A DNA stretch of 64,000 nt from Microbacterium hydrothermale (GCF_004854025.1 NZ_STGM01000004.1:248001-312000), one strand, 5' to 3'; shown: positions 43,717 through 52,842, counted from the stretch's first letter. Notes: generated by a model not told the origin, from the letters alone. A program made the numbers and translations.

Positions 43717-44403
43717 TCAGGTTCGAACGCCGCCGCGAGCCTCGCGCCACCGCTCCCACACCACGTCGGCCACCCGCGGGTCCGCGCCGATCGGGGCCGA
43801 GGTCAGATCGGCATCCGCGCTCTCGATGACGCGCGAGAAGTGCCCGGGCGCGAGCACGTAGCTTGCCGCGACCGTCCGCTGTCCATCGGCCCGGGCCGCC
43901 GCCACGGCATCGGGGATGCGAGGATCGGATGCCGCAGCGTACGCCGCGACGACGGGGCCGCGCACCCCGGCATCCGCCATCATCGCCGCCACACCCTCGA
44001 CGTCGACCACCGCTCCGGGCCGTGTGGAACCGGCGGCCGCGAGGATCACGGTGTCGTCCGGTGCGGCTCCGGCGTCGCGGACGCGGTCGGCGAGGATCTC
44101 GGCGAGCAACCGATGCGGGCCGAGCGGCGGCGCCACGGGCAGACCATCCGCCGCCTCTCGCAGATCGACCTCGGTGTGATAGCCGGTCGACAGCAGCAGC
44201 GGCACGATCACGACGTCGGACGTGCGCTCCCGCGCCGCCGCGACGACGTCGGTGACGAACGGGCCGTGCACGTCGACGTAGGCCTCGAGCACCTCGACAT
44301 CGTCGGGCGCCGTGGCGCGCAGGATGTCGAGCAGTTCGCGGATGACGACGCGCCCCTCCTCGAACCGCGTCCCGTGGGCGCACGCGATGAGCACAGCGGT
44401 CAC
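43717..44403 (-). CDS. Sirohydrochlorin chelatase (CbiX-type)
   Basis: A 228-residue chelatase-like protein. It starts LIACAHGTRFEEGR with the metal-site His, has VVIVPLLLSTGYHTEVDLREA with the second His in the middle, and the C-terminal half repeats a related fold (VVAAYAAASDPRIPDAVAAARADG). It should insert iron into sirohydrochlorin for NirB's siroheme. The start is the GTG at 44403, overlapping the HemD stop by GTGA. It is the last gene of the nirB-nirD-cysG-hemD-chelatase chain. Confidence 0.85.
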   Translation of the reverse strand: MTAVLIACAHGTRFEEGRVVIRELLDILRATAPDDVEVLEAYVDVHGPFVTDVVAAARERTSDVVIVPLLLSTGYHTEVDLREAADGLPVAPPLGPHRLLAEILADRVRDAGAAPDDTVILAAAGSTRPGAVVDVEGVAAMMADAGVRGPVVAAYAAASDPRIPDAVAAARADGQRTVAASYVLAPGHFSRVIESADADLTSAPIGADPRVADVVWERWREARGGVRT

Positions 44404-45539
44404 GAATCCTCCTCGTCGATCACGTCGAGCCTGTACCCGCGCTTGTAGACCGTGCGGATCAGCTCGGTACCGCCCAGCGCCTCGCGTGTGCGGGCCACCG
44501 CGACCTCCACCGCGTGCGCGGACGCGCCGGCGTTCGTCAACACCGCAACCAGGTCGGCACGCGAGACGACCGCCCCGGTCTGGATCGCCAGGGCGCGCAA
44601 CAGCTCGACCCCCGTCCGGGGCAGCGCCGTGAACGTGCCATCGAGCACGATCCCCGACGAGCGGATGCCGAGGCGGCCGGCCGTCGTCGGAATGAGCGGC
44701 GCGTCGGGTCCGCCGTAGTGCGTCACCACGGCGCGGACAAGCGCGCCGAGGCGCCCCCGGTCGGGGATGAGCGGTGCGATGCCCGCCTCGATCAGGGGAC
44801 CCGCGGTGATGGGGCCGACGGCGGCGACCAGAACCTGCCCGCGTGCGACCCGGGAGACCACTCCCTCGAGCGCGTCGGCGCGTTCAGCGGCGAGGATCCA
44901 CTCGCGGGCTGCCGGCGCGGAGGTGAAGAGCACGGCGTCGATCTCTCCGCGCGCGACCTGCTGCGTCGACGCGGCGACGACCTCGGGGTCGGGCGGCGGG
45001 CCCCACCGGTAGATCGTCAGGCTCGTCACGCGCGCCCCGGCGGCCTCGAAGGCCTCGTCGAGTCCGTCGGCGCCCGAGCCATGATGCTGCACGGCGACGT
45101 GCAGGCCGTCGACGCCCTCCGCGACGAGGAAGTCGCGCAGCTCCGCCGACGTCTCGCTCTCGGCCACCCAGTCGGCTTCGAAACCCGCCTGCTGGATCGC
45201 CCCGCGCGCTTTCGGACCGCGGGCGACGATGCGCGCCGCGTCGAGCACGGGGGCGATCGCGTCATGGAGTCCCGCTTCGTCGGCCGTCTCCATCCAGGCG
45301 CGGAATCCCACTCCCGTGGTGGCCACGACGACGTCGGGCGGGTCGTCCACGAGCGAGCGGGTCTGGGCGATGAGCTCCTCATCGTCGACGTGAGGCACGA
45401 TCGTCAGCGCGGGGGCCACCCGCACGCGCGCGCCGTGCCGTTCGAGCGCGGCCGACAGCTCTCCCGACCGTCGGTCGACGGGAAGCAGCACGGTGCATCC
45501 GAGGAGGACCGTGCTGATCGCGCGAGGCGCTGCCGTCAC
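44400..45539 (-). CDS. hemD: Uroporphyrinogen-III synthase fused to a winged-helix DNA-binding domain
   Basis: A 379-residue fusion. Residues 1-255 are HemD-like (two Rossmann-like lobes: LLPVDRRSGELSAALERHGARV, VFTSAPAAREWILAA, AVGPITAGPLIEAG). Residues 285-375 form an OmpR-type winged helix (GTFTALPRTGVELLRALAIQTGAVVSRADLVAVL, then VYKRGYRLDVIDEE). The domain has no receiver in front, so it may bind DNA in response to tetrapyrrole or nitrogen status. This architecture is known in actinobacterial nitrite reductase clusters. It starts at GTG 45539, overlapping cysG. Confidence 0.9.
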   Translation of the reverse strand: MTAAPRAISTVLLGCTVLLPVDRRSGELSAALERHGARVRVAPALTIVPHVDDEELIAQTRSLVDDPPDVVVATTGVGFRAWMETADEAGLHDAIAPVLDAARIVARGPKARGAIQQAGFEADWVAESETSAELRDFLVAEGVDGLHVAVQHHGSGADGLDEAFEAAGARVTSLTIYRWGPPPDPEVVAASTQQVARGEIDAVLFTSAPAAREWILAAERADALEGVVSRVARGQVLVAAVGPITAGPLIEAGIAPLIPDRGRLGALVRAVVTHYGGPDAPLIPTTAGRLGIRSSGIVLDGTFTALPRTGVELLRALAIQTGAVVSRADLVAVLTNAGASAHAVEVAVARTREALGGTELIRTVYKRGYRLDVIDEEDS

Positions 45540-46786
45540 CCGATGCCCTGGGGGTGCGCCGCCGCGGCGGGCTCCGCGACCGTCGCCGGCAGGAGCAGAT
45601 CGGGTCGGGCGACGTCGCCGAACACGAGCACCGCCGGATTGGCGAGGCCGTGCGCCGCGGCATCCTGAACCGCCGCGCCGAGTGTCGTACGGATCGTGCG
45701 CTGCGCGGGCGTGTGGCCGTTCTCGACGAAGGCGACGGGCCGCGACGCCGGCGCACCGGCGGCGAGTGCCGCGGTCGCGAATCGGGGAAGCGCGCTCACG
45801 CCCATCAGCGCGACGACGGTGGCGCGGTCGTCGCGCAGCGCCGCGAGCGTGGCCTCGCCGGGGTGCTCCTGACCGTTCACAACATGAAGGGTACCGGCGA
45901 CGCCCCGGTGGGTCACCGGGACTCCGGCGGCCGCGGGCACCGCGATCGCGCTGGAGATGCCGGGCACCACTTCGACCGGGATGCCGGCCGCCCGGCACGC
46001 GATGACCTCCTCGCCGCCGCGGCCGTAGACGAAGGGATCGCCGCCCTTGAGCCGCACGACGCGCAGGCCGCGGGACGCGCGGTCGACGAGGATCTCGTTG
46101 ATCTCGTCCTGCGGAACGGGATGGTGCTGCGGGCGCTTGCCCACGTCGACGAGCTCGACGTCGTCGCCGAGTTCGGCGAGCACCTCGGCGGGGCCCAGGC
46201 GATCGTGCACGACGACGTCGGCCTCGGCGAGCAGGGCGCGCGCTCGCACCGTCAGGAGGTCGACGGGGCCGGGACCGCCGCCGATGAGCGCCACGCTCCC
46301 CACGAGCGGGCGACGTCGGCGGCGGAGCGGGAGGGCGCCTTCGGCGAGGCGCTGGGCGATGGCGTCGCGCACGGCGACGGTACGGCGCGGATCGGCACCG
46401 GCGGTCGAGACGACGCCGACCATGACGTCGCCGCTCGTGGTCTCGGCAGCCAGGCGTGCGGTGCCCTTGCCGCCGTGCCCGGCGTTGACGCACCACACGC
46501 GGCGGGCCTCGGCCGCCGCGACCACGGACGCATCGACGGATGCCGAGCCCGTGGCCGTGTGGCAGAACCAGGCCTCGTCGAGATCGTGGGGAGCGAAGAG
46601 ACGTTCGTGCCACTCGATGTCGCCGCTCGCGGCGAGCGCCGCGAGGCCGGCGGTCGAGACCGGCGCGATCAGACGCACCCGGGCTCCGGCTGCGCGCAGT
46701 CGCGCGATGCGCCGCTCGGCGACGGAGCCGCCGCCGACGCACACGACGAGCTTGTCGGTGAGGTCGAGTCCTGCGAGGGCGATCAT
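45536..46786 (-). CDS. cysG: Siroheme synthase: uroporphyrinogen-III C-methyltransferase with precorrin-2 dehydrogenase domain
   Basis: A 416-residue fusion. The N-terminal 150 residues are the NAD-dependent dehydrogenase part (DKLVVCVGGGSVAERRIARLRAAGARVRL). The rest is the SAM-dependent methyltransferase (VALIGGGPGPVDLLTVRARALL, VVRLKGGDPFVYGRGGEE, VPGISSAIAVPAAAGVPVTHRG). It makes sirohydrochlorin for NirB. The ferrochelatase step is probably done by the CbiX-type protein. ATG 46786 overlaps the nirD stop by ATGA, and the stop overlaps hemD by GTGA. Confidence 0.92.
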   Translation of the reverse strand: MIALAGLDLTDKLVVCVGGGSVAERRIARLRAAGARVRLIAPVSTAGLAALAASGDIEWHERLFAPHDLDEAWFCHTATGSASVDASVVAAAEARRVWCVNAGHGGKGTARLAAETTSGDVMVGVVSTAGADPRRTVAVRDAIAQRLAEGALPLRRRRRPLVGSVALIGGGPGPVDLLTVRARALLAEADVVVHDRLGPAEVLAELGDDVELVDVGKRPQHHPVPQDEINEILVDRASRGLRVVRLKGGDPFVYGRGGEEVIACRAAGIPVEVVPGISSAIAVPAAAGVPVTHRGVAGTLHVVNGQEHPGEATLAALRDDRATVVALMGVSALPRFATAALAAGAPASRPVAFVENGHTPAQRTIRTTLGAAVQDAAAHGLANPAVLVFGDVARPDLLLPATVAEPAAAAHPQGIG

Positions 46787-47247
46787 CGGGGGTCCTTTCC
46801 TGCGCCGGCGGCGTCATCGGCGGGGGCGAGCTTGACGAACACGACGCCGTCGCTCACCGCGACCGGGTGCACCCGAACACCGAGCGGCTCCTTGCCCTGC
46901 GCGTCGAGACACACGCCGGTGCGCAGGTCGAAGACCTGCTTGTACATCGGGGACGCCACGGTCGGCACTCCCCCACGATCCCCGACGATCCCGCGCGACA
47001 GGATCGCCGCGCCACTGAACGGGTCGATCTGGTCGGTCGCGAAGAGGCGTCCATCGTACGTGCGGAACAGCGCGATCTGCCGACCGTCGATCAGGGCGGC
47101 GGCTCCGCGCTCGACGAGCAGGTCGTCGAGGCGGCAGATGCGGGTCCATCCCTCCGGGACGGCTTCCGCGGTCTCGCGCGCGACGGGAGCGCCACCGGGC
47201 GTCGCGGCCGGGGTCTCGGCATCCATCGTCGTCTCCACGATCGTCAT
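46783..47247 (-). CDS. nirD: Nitrite reductase [NAD(P)H] small subunit
   Basis: A 154-residue Rieske-fold protein that pairs with NirB. The pattern LFATDQIDPFSGAAILSRGIVGDRGGVPTVASPMYKQVFDLRTGVCLD is typical of NirD, which keeps the fold but lacks the Cys/His cluster ligands. The first 30 residues are a variable Ala/Pro/Glu-rich extension. ATG 47247 overlaps the nirB stop by ATGA. Confidence 0.93.
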   Translation of the reverse strand: MTIVETTMDAETPAATPGGAPVARETAEAVPEGWTRICRLDDLLVERGAAALIDGRQIALFRTYDGRLFATDQIDPFSGAAILSRGIVGDRGGVPTVASPMYKQVFDLRTGVCLDAQGKEPLGVRVHPVAVSDGVVFVKLAPADDAAGAGKDPR

Positions 47248-49826
47248 GAGCGCACCGCCAGCGTCGTGCCGCCGATGAACACCGCGCCCGACGAGCGTTC
47301 CTCCGCGGTGGCGGGGCGGGGCTGGCCGCGCTCGGCGACGTACGCGAGCGTGGGGTCGGCGGCATCCGGGGCGTTGACGAAGCTCTGGAAGCGCTTCAGC
47401 TTCTCGGGGTCGGCGAGGGTGGCCGCCCATTCGTCTTCGTAGGCGTCGATGTGGGATGCCATGGCGCGGTCGAGATCGTCGGCGATGCCGAGCGAGTCGT
47501 CGAACACGACGGCCTTGAGCGCCTCGAGCCCGCCCTCGTACTCCGCGGCCCAGGGCGCCGTGCGCTGCAACCGGTCGGCGGTGCGGATGTAGAACATCAG
47601 GAAGCGGTCGATCGCCCGCAGCAGCCCCTCGTCGTCGAGTCCCTCGGCGAACAGCACCGCGTGGCGCGGGGTGAAGCCGCCGTTGCCGCCGACGTACATG
47701 TTCCAGCCGGCCTCGGTCGCGATCACGCCGATGTCTTTGCCGCGGGCCTCGGCGCACTCGCGCGCGCAGCCCGAGACGCCGAACTTGAGCTTGTGCGGCG
47801 AGCGGAGCCCCCGGTAGCGCAGCTCGAGCTGCACGGCCATGCCGACCGAGTCCTGCACGCCGTAGCGACACCACGTCTGCCCGACGCATGATTTCACCGT
47901 GCGCAGCGACTTGCCATAGGCGTGGCCCGACTCGAACCCGGCATCCACGAGGCGCTTCCAGATCGCGGGGAGCTGTTCGAGGCGGGCGCCGAACATGTCG
48001 ATGCGCTGACCGCCGGTGATCTTCGTGTAGAGCCCGAAGTCGCGCGCGACCTCGCCGATCACGACGAGCCCCTCGGGCGTGATCTCGCCGCCCGCGATGC
48101 GCGGCACGACGCTGTAGGTGCCGTCGCGTTGGATGTTCGCCATCACGTGGTCGTTGGTGTCCTGCATCGTGGCGAGCTCGCCGTCGAGCACGTGCTCCGC
48201 GTACAGGCTCGCCAGGATGCTCGCGAGCGCCGGCTTGCAGATGTCGCAGCCGCGGCCGGTGCCGAAGCGCTCGACGATCGACGTGAAGGTGCGAAGACCC
48301 GAGATCCGCACGGCGTCGAAGAGCTGCGCGCGCGTGAACGCGAAGTGCTCGCATAGGCCGTTCGAGACGTCCTTCCCGGATGCCGCGAGCTCGGTCGCCA
48401 CGAGCTTCTTCACGAGCGTGAAGCACGAACCGCACGCCGCTCCCGCCTTCGTGCAGGCCTTGACCGCAGCGGCATCCGCGCAATCGTGCTCGGTGACCGC
48501 ACCACGGACAGTGCCCGCGGTGACGCCATTGCATGAGCAGACGATGGCGTCGTCGGGGAGGTCGCCCTGCGGAGCCGGGGCGAGGTTGGACGGCATGAGG
48601 TACGCCGCCGGGTCGCCGCCGAGCGCGCGGCCGACGAGGGGACGCAGCGACGTGTACGCCGAGGCGTCGCCGACGAGGATGCCGCCGAGCAGCGTCTGCG
48701 CGTCGTCGCTCAGCACGAGCTTCTTGTAGACGCCCGATACCGGGTCGGCGTAGGTGACGTCGAGGGCGTTCGGCGTCTCGGCGAAGGCATCGCCGAAGCT
48801 GGCGACCTCCACGCCCGACAGCTTGAGCTTGGCGGAGGTGTCGAAGCCGTCGAACACGGCTTCTCCCCCGAGCAGACGGGTCGCGGCGACCTCGGCCATG
48901 GCGTAACCGGGCGCGACGAGGCCGACGCACTGCCCCTCGAAGCTCGCGACCTCACCGATCGCGAGGATCGCGGGGTCGGACGTCTCGCAGGAGGAGTCGA
49001 TGACGACGCCCCCGCGGGCGTCGACGGCGAGGCCCGCGGTGCGGGCGAGCTCGTCGCGGGGGCGGACGCCGACCGTGAAGACGACGATGTCGGCGGCCTC
49101 CCACGTGCCGTCGCGCAACTCGAGCCCGCACACGGCCCCCGACCTGTCGGCATCCACCCGGGTCGTCACCGACGAGGTGCGCACGTCGATGCCCCGCGCC
49201 TGGATCAGACGCTCCAGCGCCTTGGCGCCGCCGAGGTCGAGCTGCGCCGACATCAGACGCTCGTTCGACTGGAGGACGAATGGGGCGACACCCTCGGCCT
49301 GGAGAGCTCCCGCGGCCTCGAGCCCGAGCAGACCGCCACCGACGACCGCACCGCGCAGGGGACGACCGAGCTGCGCGCGCCGCCGCGCGACCCAGGCGCG
49401 GATGCCCTCGACATCGTCGAGGGTGCGATACACGAAGCACCCCCGGTGATCGAAGCCGTCCAACGCCAAACGGGCCGCGTACGAGCCCGTCGCCAGCACC
49501 AAACGGTCGTAGCGGTGGGTCGCACCGTCGGCGGTCGCGACCTCGCTCCTCTCGCGGTCGATCCTCGTCACCCGAGCCCCGGTGCGCACGCTCGCGCGGT
49601 CGTGCTCGAGCACCCGGGGGTCGAGAGCGAGGTCGTCGGCCGTCTTGCCGCCGAAGTACCCCGAGAGGCCGACGCGGTCGTACGGAGCGTAGGTTTCGTC
49701 GCCGAGCACCGTGATCGACCAGCGGCCCTCGGTGTCGCGGGCGGTCAGGCTCTCCACGAAGCGGTGCGCCACCATTCCCGCACCGACCACGACCAGGCGA
49801 CCGGACGACGAGTTCGATGTGAGCAT
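47244..49826 (-). CDS. nirB: Nitrite reductase [NAD(P)H] large subunit
   Basis: An 860-residue cytoplasmic enzyme that reduces nitrite to ammonium with six electrons from NAD(P)H. Domains in order: the FAD/NAD fold (RLVVVGAGMVAHRFVESL), the BFD-like [2Fe-2S] site (CSCNGVTAGTVRGAV and CGSCFTLVKKLV), then the siroheme/4Fe-4S part (KSCVGQTWCRYGVQDSVGMAVQLE, KFGVSGCARECAEARGKDIGVIA). TACCGT ends six bases before ATG 49826, so the transcript is probably leaderless. A GlnR-like box lies at 49872-49889. It leads the five-gene operon. Confidence 0.96.
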   Translation of the reverse strand: MLTSNSSSGRLVVVGAGMVAHRFVESLTARDTEGRWSITVLGDETYAPYDRVGLSGYFGGKTADDLALDPRVLEHDRASVRTGARVTRIDRERSEVATADGATHRYDRLVLATGSYAARLALDGFDHRGCFVYRTLDDVEGIRAWVARRRAQLGRPLRGAVVGGGLLGLEAAGALQAEGVAPFVLQSNERLMSAQLDLGGAKALERLIQARGIDVRTSSVTTRVDADRSGAVCGLELRDGTWEAADIVVFTVGVRPRDELARTAGLAVDARGGVVIDSSCETSDPAILAIGEVASFEGQCVGLVAPGYAMAEVAATRLLGGEAVFDGFDTSAKLKLSGVEVASFGDAFAETPNALDVTYADPVSGVYKKLVLSDDAQTLLGGILVGDASAYTSLRPLVGRALGGDPAAYLMPSNLAPAPQGDLPDDAIVCSCNGVTAGTVRGAVTEHDCADAAAVKACTKAGAACGSCFTLVKKLVATELAASGKDVSNGLCEHFAFTRAQLFDAVRISGLRTFTSIVERFGTGRGCDICKPALASILASLYAEHVLDGELATMQDTNDHVMANIQRDGTYSVVPRIAGGEITPEGLVVIGEVARDFGLYTKITGGQRIDMFGARLEQLPAIWKRLVDAGFESGHAYGKSLRTVKSCVGQTWCRYGVQDSVGMAVQLELRYRGLRSPHKLKFGVSGCARECAEARGKDIGVIATEAGWNMYVGGNGGFTPRHAVLFAEGLDDEGLLRAIDRFLMFYIRTADRLQRTAPWAAEYEGGLEALKAVVFDDSLGIADDLDRAMASHIDAYEDEWAATLADPEKLKRFQSFVNAPDAADPTLAYVAERGQPRPATAEERSSGAVFIGGTTLAVRS

Positions 49827-49871
49827 GCCTCGACGGTAAGCAGGTGAGGTTTCGCCGAAGTCGTCGCCCGC

Positions 49872-49889
49872 GTTACCTCCCGCGAACTT
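49872..49889 (+). promoter_or_regulatory. GlnR-like box upstream of nirB
   Basis: GTTACCTCCCGCGAACTT shows the AC-n9-AC layout of GlnR sites, 46-63 bases from the nirB start, a good place for an activator. Its counterpart is upstream of narK. No glnR gene is in the window. Confidence 0.5.
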
Positions 49890-50062
49890 TTGTCTCACGG
49901 CGGGGCCGAGGCTGTGTGAGCTTTCCCCGCCGCGCAAGCCTCGGCCACCTGATGGCGGCTTGCCTCCCCGCTGACCGCGCGGCAGCTGTCCCTCCCGGGG
50001 CGACGGATCCGGGCCCTCGGGCGGCGTCCACGCCCCATCCCGATCGGCAGTACCCTTCCCCC

Positions 50063-50695
50063 ATGCCTCCGCTCGCCAGCCTGCCCGCGTTCGTCCTGGC
50101 ATCGCTCGTGCTCATCGTCATCCCGGGGCCCGGGGTCCTCTTCGTCATCGGGCGGTCGATCGCCCTCGGGCGCCGCGCGGGAGTGCTCAGCGTCGTCGGC
50201 AACGCGATCGGCAACATCCCGGCGATCCTCGCGACGGCCTTCGGGGTGGGTGCGATCGTCGCCTCATCGATCGTGGCCTTCACGGTGCTGAAGATCGTGG
50301 GGGCGATATACCTCGTGTGGCTCGGCATTCAGGCGATCCGCCACCGCCACGCGCACCTGTCGGCGGCGCCGCCCGCCGCGCGGTCGAGGTGGACGCTGCT
50401 GCGGCAGGGCTTCGTCGTGGGGGTCACCAACCCGAAGACGATCGCGTTCTTCGTGGCGGTGCTGCCGCAGTTCGTCGACCCGCACGCGGGAGCGGTGTGG
50501 TCGCAGCTGCTCGTGCTCGGTCTCATCTTCCAGGTGCTCGCGCTCATCTGCGACAGCACCTGGGCCCTCGCCGCGGGTACCGCGCGCGCCTGGTTCGCGC
50601 GGTCCCCGAAGCGGCTGTCCGCGCTGTCGGGAACCGGCGGCGTCATGATGATCGGCCTCGGCGGCGCGCTCGCGCTCACCGGCGCGAAGAGCTGA
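50063..50695 (+). CDS. LysE-family exporter
   Basis: A 210-residue transporter with six membrane helices. The LysE/RhtB marks are present: LVLIVIPGPGVLFVIGRSIALGRRAGVLSVVGNAIGN at the start and FVVGVTNPKTIAFFVAVLPQFVD in the middle. Family members export amino acids; the substrate is unknown. TACCCT ends six bases before ATG 50063, suggesting a leaderless transcript. Convergent repeat-rich DNA follows. Confidence 0.9.
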   Translation: MPPLASLPAFVLASLVLIVIPGPGVLFVIGRSIALGRRAGVLSVVGNAIGNIPAILATAFGVGAIVASSIVAFTVLKIVGAIYLVWLGIQAIRHRHAHLSAAPPAARSRWTLLRQGFVVGVTNPKTIAFFVAVLPQFVDPHAGAVWSQLLVLGLIFQVLALICDSTWALAAGTARAWFARSPKRLSALSGTGGVMMIGLGGALALTGAKS

Positions 50696-50706
50696 TCGCC
50701 GCGGGG

Positions 50707-51054
50707 GCACGATTCCTGCGATTTCGACCTGAACGGCCCGGTTTCCTTCGCGCGAGTCAGTTCTGCAGGAGTTGTGCACGCTCTCCCCTGGTCACCGGCC
50801 GCACGAGCGGCCTTCGGGCCCGAACGCCCGCGCACCCCGCCCCCGCCGCACAACTCCGGCAATTCCGCACCCGAAGGCGCCGGTTCCCCTCGCACCAGCC
50901 GATCCCGCAGGAGCTGTGCACCCTCGTCACCGCCCGCGCGAGCGGCACTCGCGCCCAAAACCGCGCACCCCACCCCCGCCGCACAACTCCGGCAATTCCG
51001 CACCCGAACGCGCCGGTTCCCCTCGCGCGAGCCAGTTCTGCAGGAGTTGTGCAC
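50707..51054. repeat. Three-copy 133-bp repeat array between convergent genes
   Basis: Units at 50707-50779 (diverged), 50848-50921 and 50981-51054 are 73-74 bases each. The second and third run from GCACAACTCC to GGAGYTGTGCAC, so those two ends are inverted repeats. The spacers (68 and 59 bases) are also similar, so the true period is about 133. The third unit is the most symmetric. No gene is visible in 50696-51089. Confidence 0.8.
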
Positions 51055-51089
51055 CGCCCGCCGGCATCACGGCCGCGGGTCGGCGCGCC

Positions 51090-52574
51090 TCAGCTCCGGG
51101 CGGCCACGCCCAGGTCGGCGGATGCCGCGCCCTCCACCCGCGCGCCGTCGGGTGCGTACCGCGAGCCGTCGACGGGGCTGTCCCACGTGCGCTCGGCGTC
51201 GTTCCACGTCAGCGGGGCCGGTGCGGTGACGGCGCGCGTGCGGCCGTCGATGGTCGAGACGGCGGCGGTGCGCAGCCCCTGACGGGCGACGAGCCCGGCG
51301 CCCTCGGCGGGTCTCTTCGTCGGGGCCGGTGCGGCGCCGGCGAGAGCGGTGGCCGTGACCCGCGCGCGCCGCGCGGCCTCGCCGATCCCGCGACCGAGAT
51401 CGGCCGGAACGGTAAGCCGCGTGCTGATCGTCCGCATCCACTCCGGACGTTCGCTGCGCGCGACCCCGCGGATCTCCGCGCTCAACCTCATCGCCGCGGC
51501 CGGGGCGTTGGTCATGCCCCACCCGGCGTATCCGGTCGCGAATCGCAGACGGCCGAGGCCGCGCGGCATCCCGCCCACGAACGGCACGAGGTTGTGCGAC
51601 TGGTAATCCTGCCCCGACCAGCGGGCGATCTCAGCGCCGACCGGCAGCGTGCGACGCGCCCAGGCGGCGAGCCCCTCGGCGAGCGCGACCTCCGACGACG
51701 CCGACCCGACCGGATGCCGCGCCCCGGTCACGATGAGAGCGGGACGCCCGAACGACGACGGTGCGGCCACGACGCTGCGTCCGTCGACGCCGACCTCGCT
51801 CCACATTCCGCCGGGGGCCTCGGCCTCCCCCTCGAGCTCGAAGGCGATCGCCCACGACCGCAGGGCGCGGGTCTTGAGGTCGTACAGGCCGCGGCGCGTG
51901 ATCGGCGTGCCGGTGGCGAGCACGACCGTGTCGCCGCGAAGCAAGCCGTGATCCGTCTCGATCCGTCCGGACGGCAGCGCCTGCACGTCGGTGACGCGCA
52001 CCCCGGTGTGCAGGGTGGCCCCCGCGTTGACCGCCGTGCATGCCAGAGCCCAGGCCATCAGCGCGGGGTCGAGGGCCAGTTGATCGTCGAGGGCGAGGGC
52101 GCGCACGGGGGTGCGACCGCCGAGGTCGGCGGGGGCGTCTTCGCGCAGCGGCAGGCCCGCCTCGAGCGCCGCGTCGCGCACGGCGTCGAGGGCGGGATCG
52201 GCGGCGAGCCCGCGACCGAACGTGAAGGCGGTGCGGCGGTCGGCGGAGTCCCCGGCTCGCTCGGCGAGCCAGTCGAGGCCGGCGCGGTTGGCGTCGACGT
52301 ACGCCCGCACCAGACTCGCCGGGTGGTGCTTCCGCAGCATCGCGAGCGTCGTGCCCTGGAGGACGGATGCCATGCCGACCGACGCCGCGGTCGCGCCCTC
52401 TCCCACGGCGCCCGCGTCGACCACCGCGACGTCGACGCCGGCTTCGGCGAGCATGACCGCGGTGGACAGACCGGTGAGTCCCGCGCCGACGATCACGACG
52501 TCGTGTCGCGCTCCTGATTCGAACGGGGTGCCCTGCACGGGCGTCTGGTCGCGGAGCCACACGGGGATCGACAT
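51090..52574 (-). CDS. FAD-dependent oxidoreductase with degenerate C-terminal Rieske domain
   Basis: A 494-residue DadA/glycine oxidase-like flavoprotein. It has an N-terminal GxGxxG fold (DVVIVGAGLTGLSTAVMLAEAGVDVAVVDA) and the C-terminal FATGYAGWGMTNAPAAAMRLSAEI. The last 80 residues resemble a Rieske domain: LTWNDAERTWDSPVDGSRYAPDG matches the usual WND-ER-WDCPLHGSRF. But the cluster Cys and His are replaced by Ser and Asp, and the upstream CPHLGG part is reduced to APAP. So it cannot bind a Rieske cluster. Start ATG 52574 (alternative ATG 52583). The substrate is unknown. Confidence 0.85.
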   Translation of the reverse strand: MSIPVWLRDQTPVQGTPFESGARHDVVIVGAGLTGLSTAVMLAEAGVDVAVVDAGAVGEGATAASVGMASVLQGTTLAMLRKHHPASLVRAYVDANRAGLDWLAERAGDSADRRTAFTFGRGLAADPALDAVRDAALEAGLPLREDAPADLGGRTPVRALALDDQLALDPALMAWALACTAVNAGATLHTGVRVTDVQALPSGRIETDHGLLRGDTVVLATGTPITRRGLYDLKTRALRSWAIAFELEGEAEAPGGMWSEVGVDGRSVVAAPSSFGRPALIVTGARHPVGSASSEVALAEGLAAWARRTLPVGAEIARWSGQDYQSHNLVPFVGGMPRGLGRLRFATGYAGWGMTNAPAAAMRLSAEIRGVARSERPEWMRTISTRLTVPADLGRGIGEAARRARVTATALAGAAPAPTKRPAEGAGLVARQGLRTAAVSTIDGRTRAVTAPAPLTWNDAERTWDSPVDGSRYAPDGARVEGAASADLGVAARS

Positions 52575-52689
52575 GATCCCCATCCCATCGCGCGGGCCCG
52601 GGTCTCGGCATCCGCTTGCCCCCGGCCGCGGTTTCGGTTACCCACCTTCCGGGGTGTGCGCGGGGCTCGATCCGTGACAGCGTGGGGCG

Positions 52690-52833
52690 ATGGACCCGCT
52701 CACCTCGCTCGTCTTGCTCGTGACCGTCGCCGCGGTCTTCCTGTACGCCGTCTACGGCCTGGTCCGCAAAGCCGTGCGCGACGAGTTCGCGGCCCGCGAC
52801 CATGCGTCGCGCCGCGGTGACTCCCCCGCCTAG
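52690..52833 (+). CDS. 47-residue single-pass membrane protein
   Basis: The frame from ATG 52690 reads MDPLTSLVLLVTVAAVFLYAVYG, one membrane helix, then a short basic and acidic tail ending at a TAG at 52831-52833. That TAG is part of the TAGGCT box (52831-52836) that precedes the TetR gene by six bases. A GACAGC box ends eight bases upstream of its own start. The function is unknown. It is not seen in longer-ORF scans because of its size. Confidence 0.55.
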   Translation: MDPLTSLVLLVTVAAVFLYAVYGLVRKAVRDEFAARDHASRRGDSPA

Positions 52834-52842
52834 GCTCGTCCC

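Noticed and set aside
44400..46817. An 805-residue frame that looks like a longer HemD protein
   Set aside because: The first half is an out-of-frame shadow of cysG. The true gene starts at GTG 45539 with a GTGA overlap.
50707..51054. A possible CRISPR array
   Set aside because: The units are about 74 bases with long similar spacers and pairing ends, only three copies exist, and no cas genes are present.
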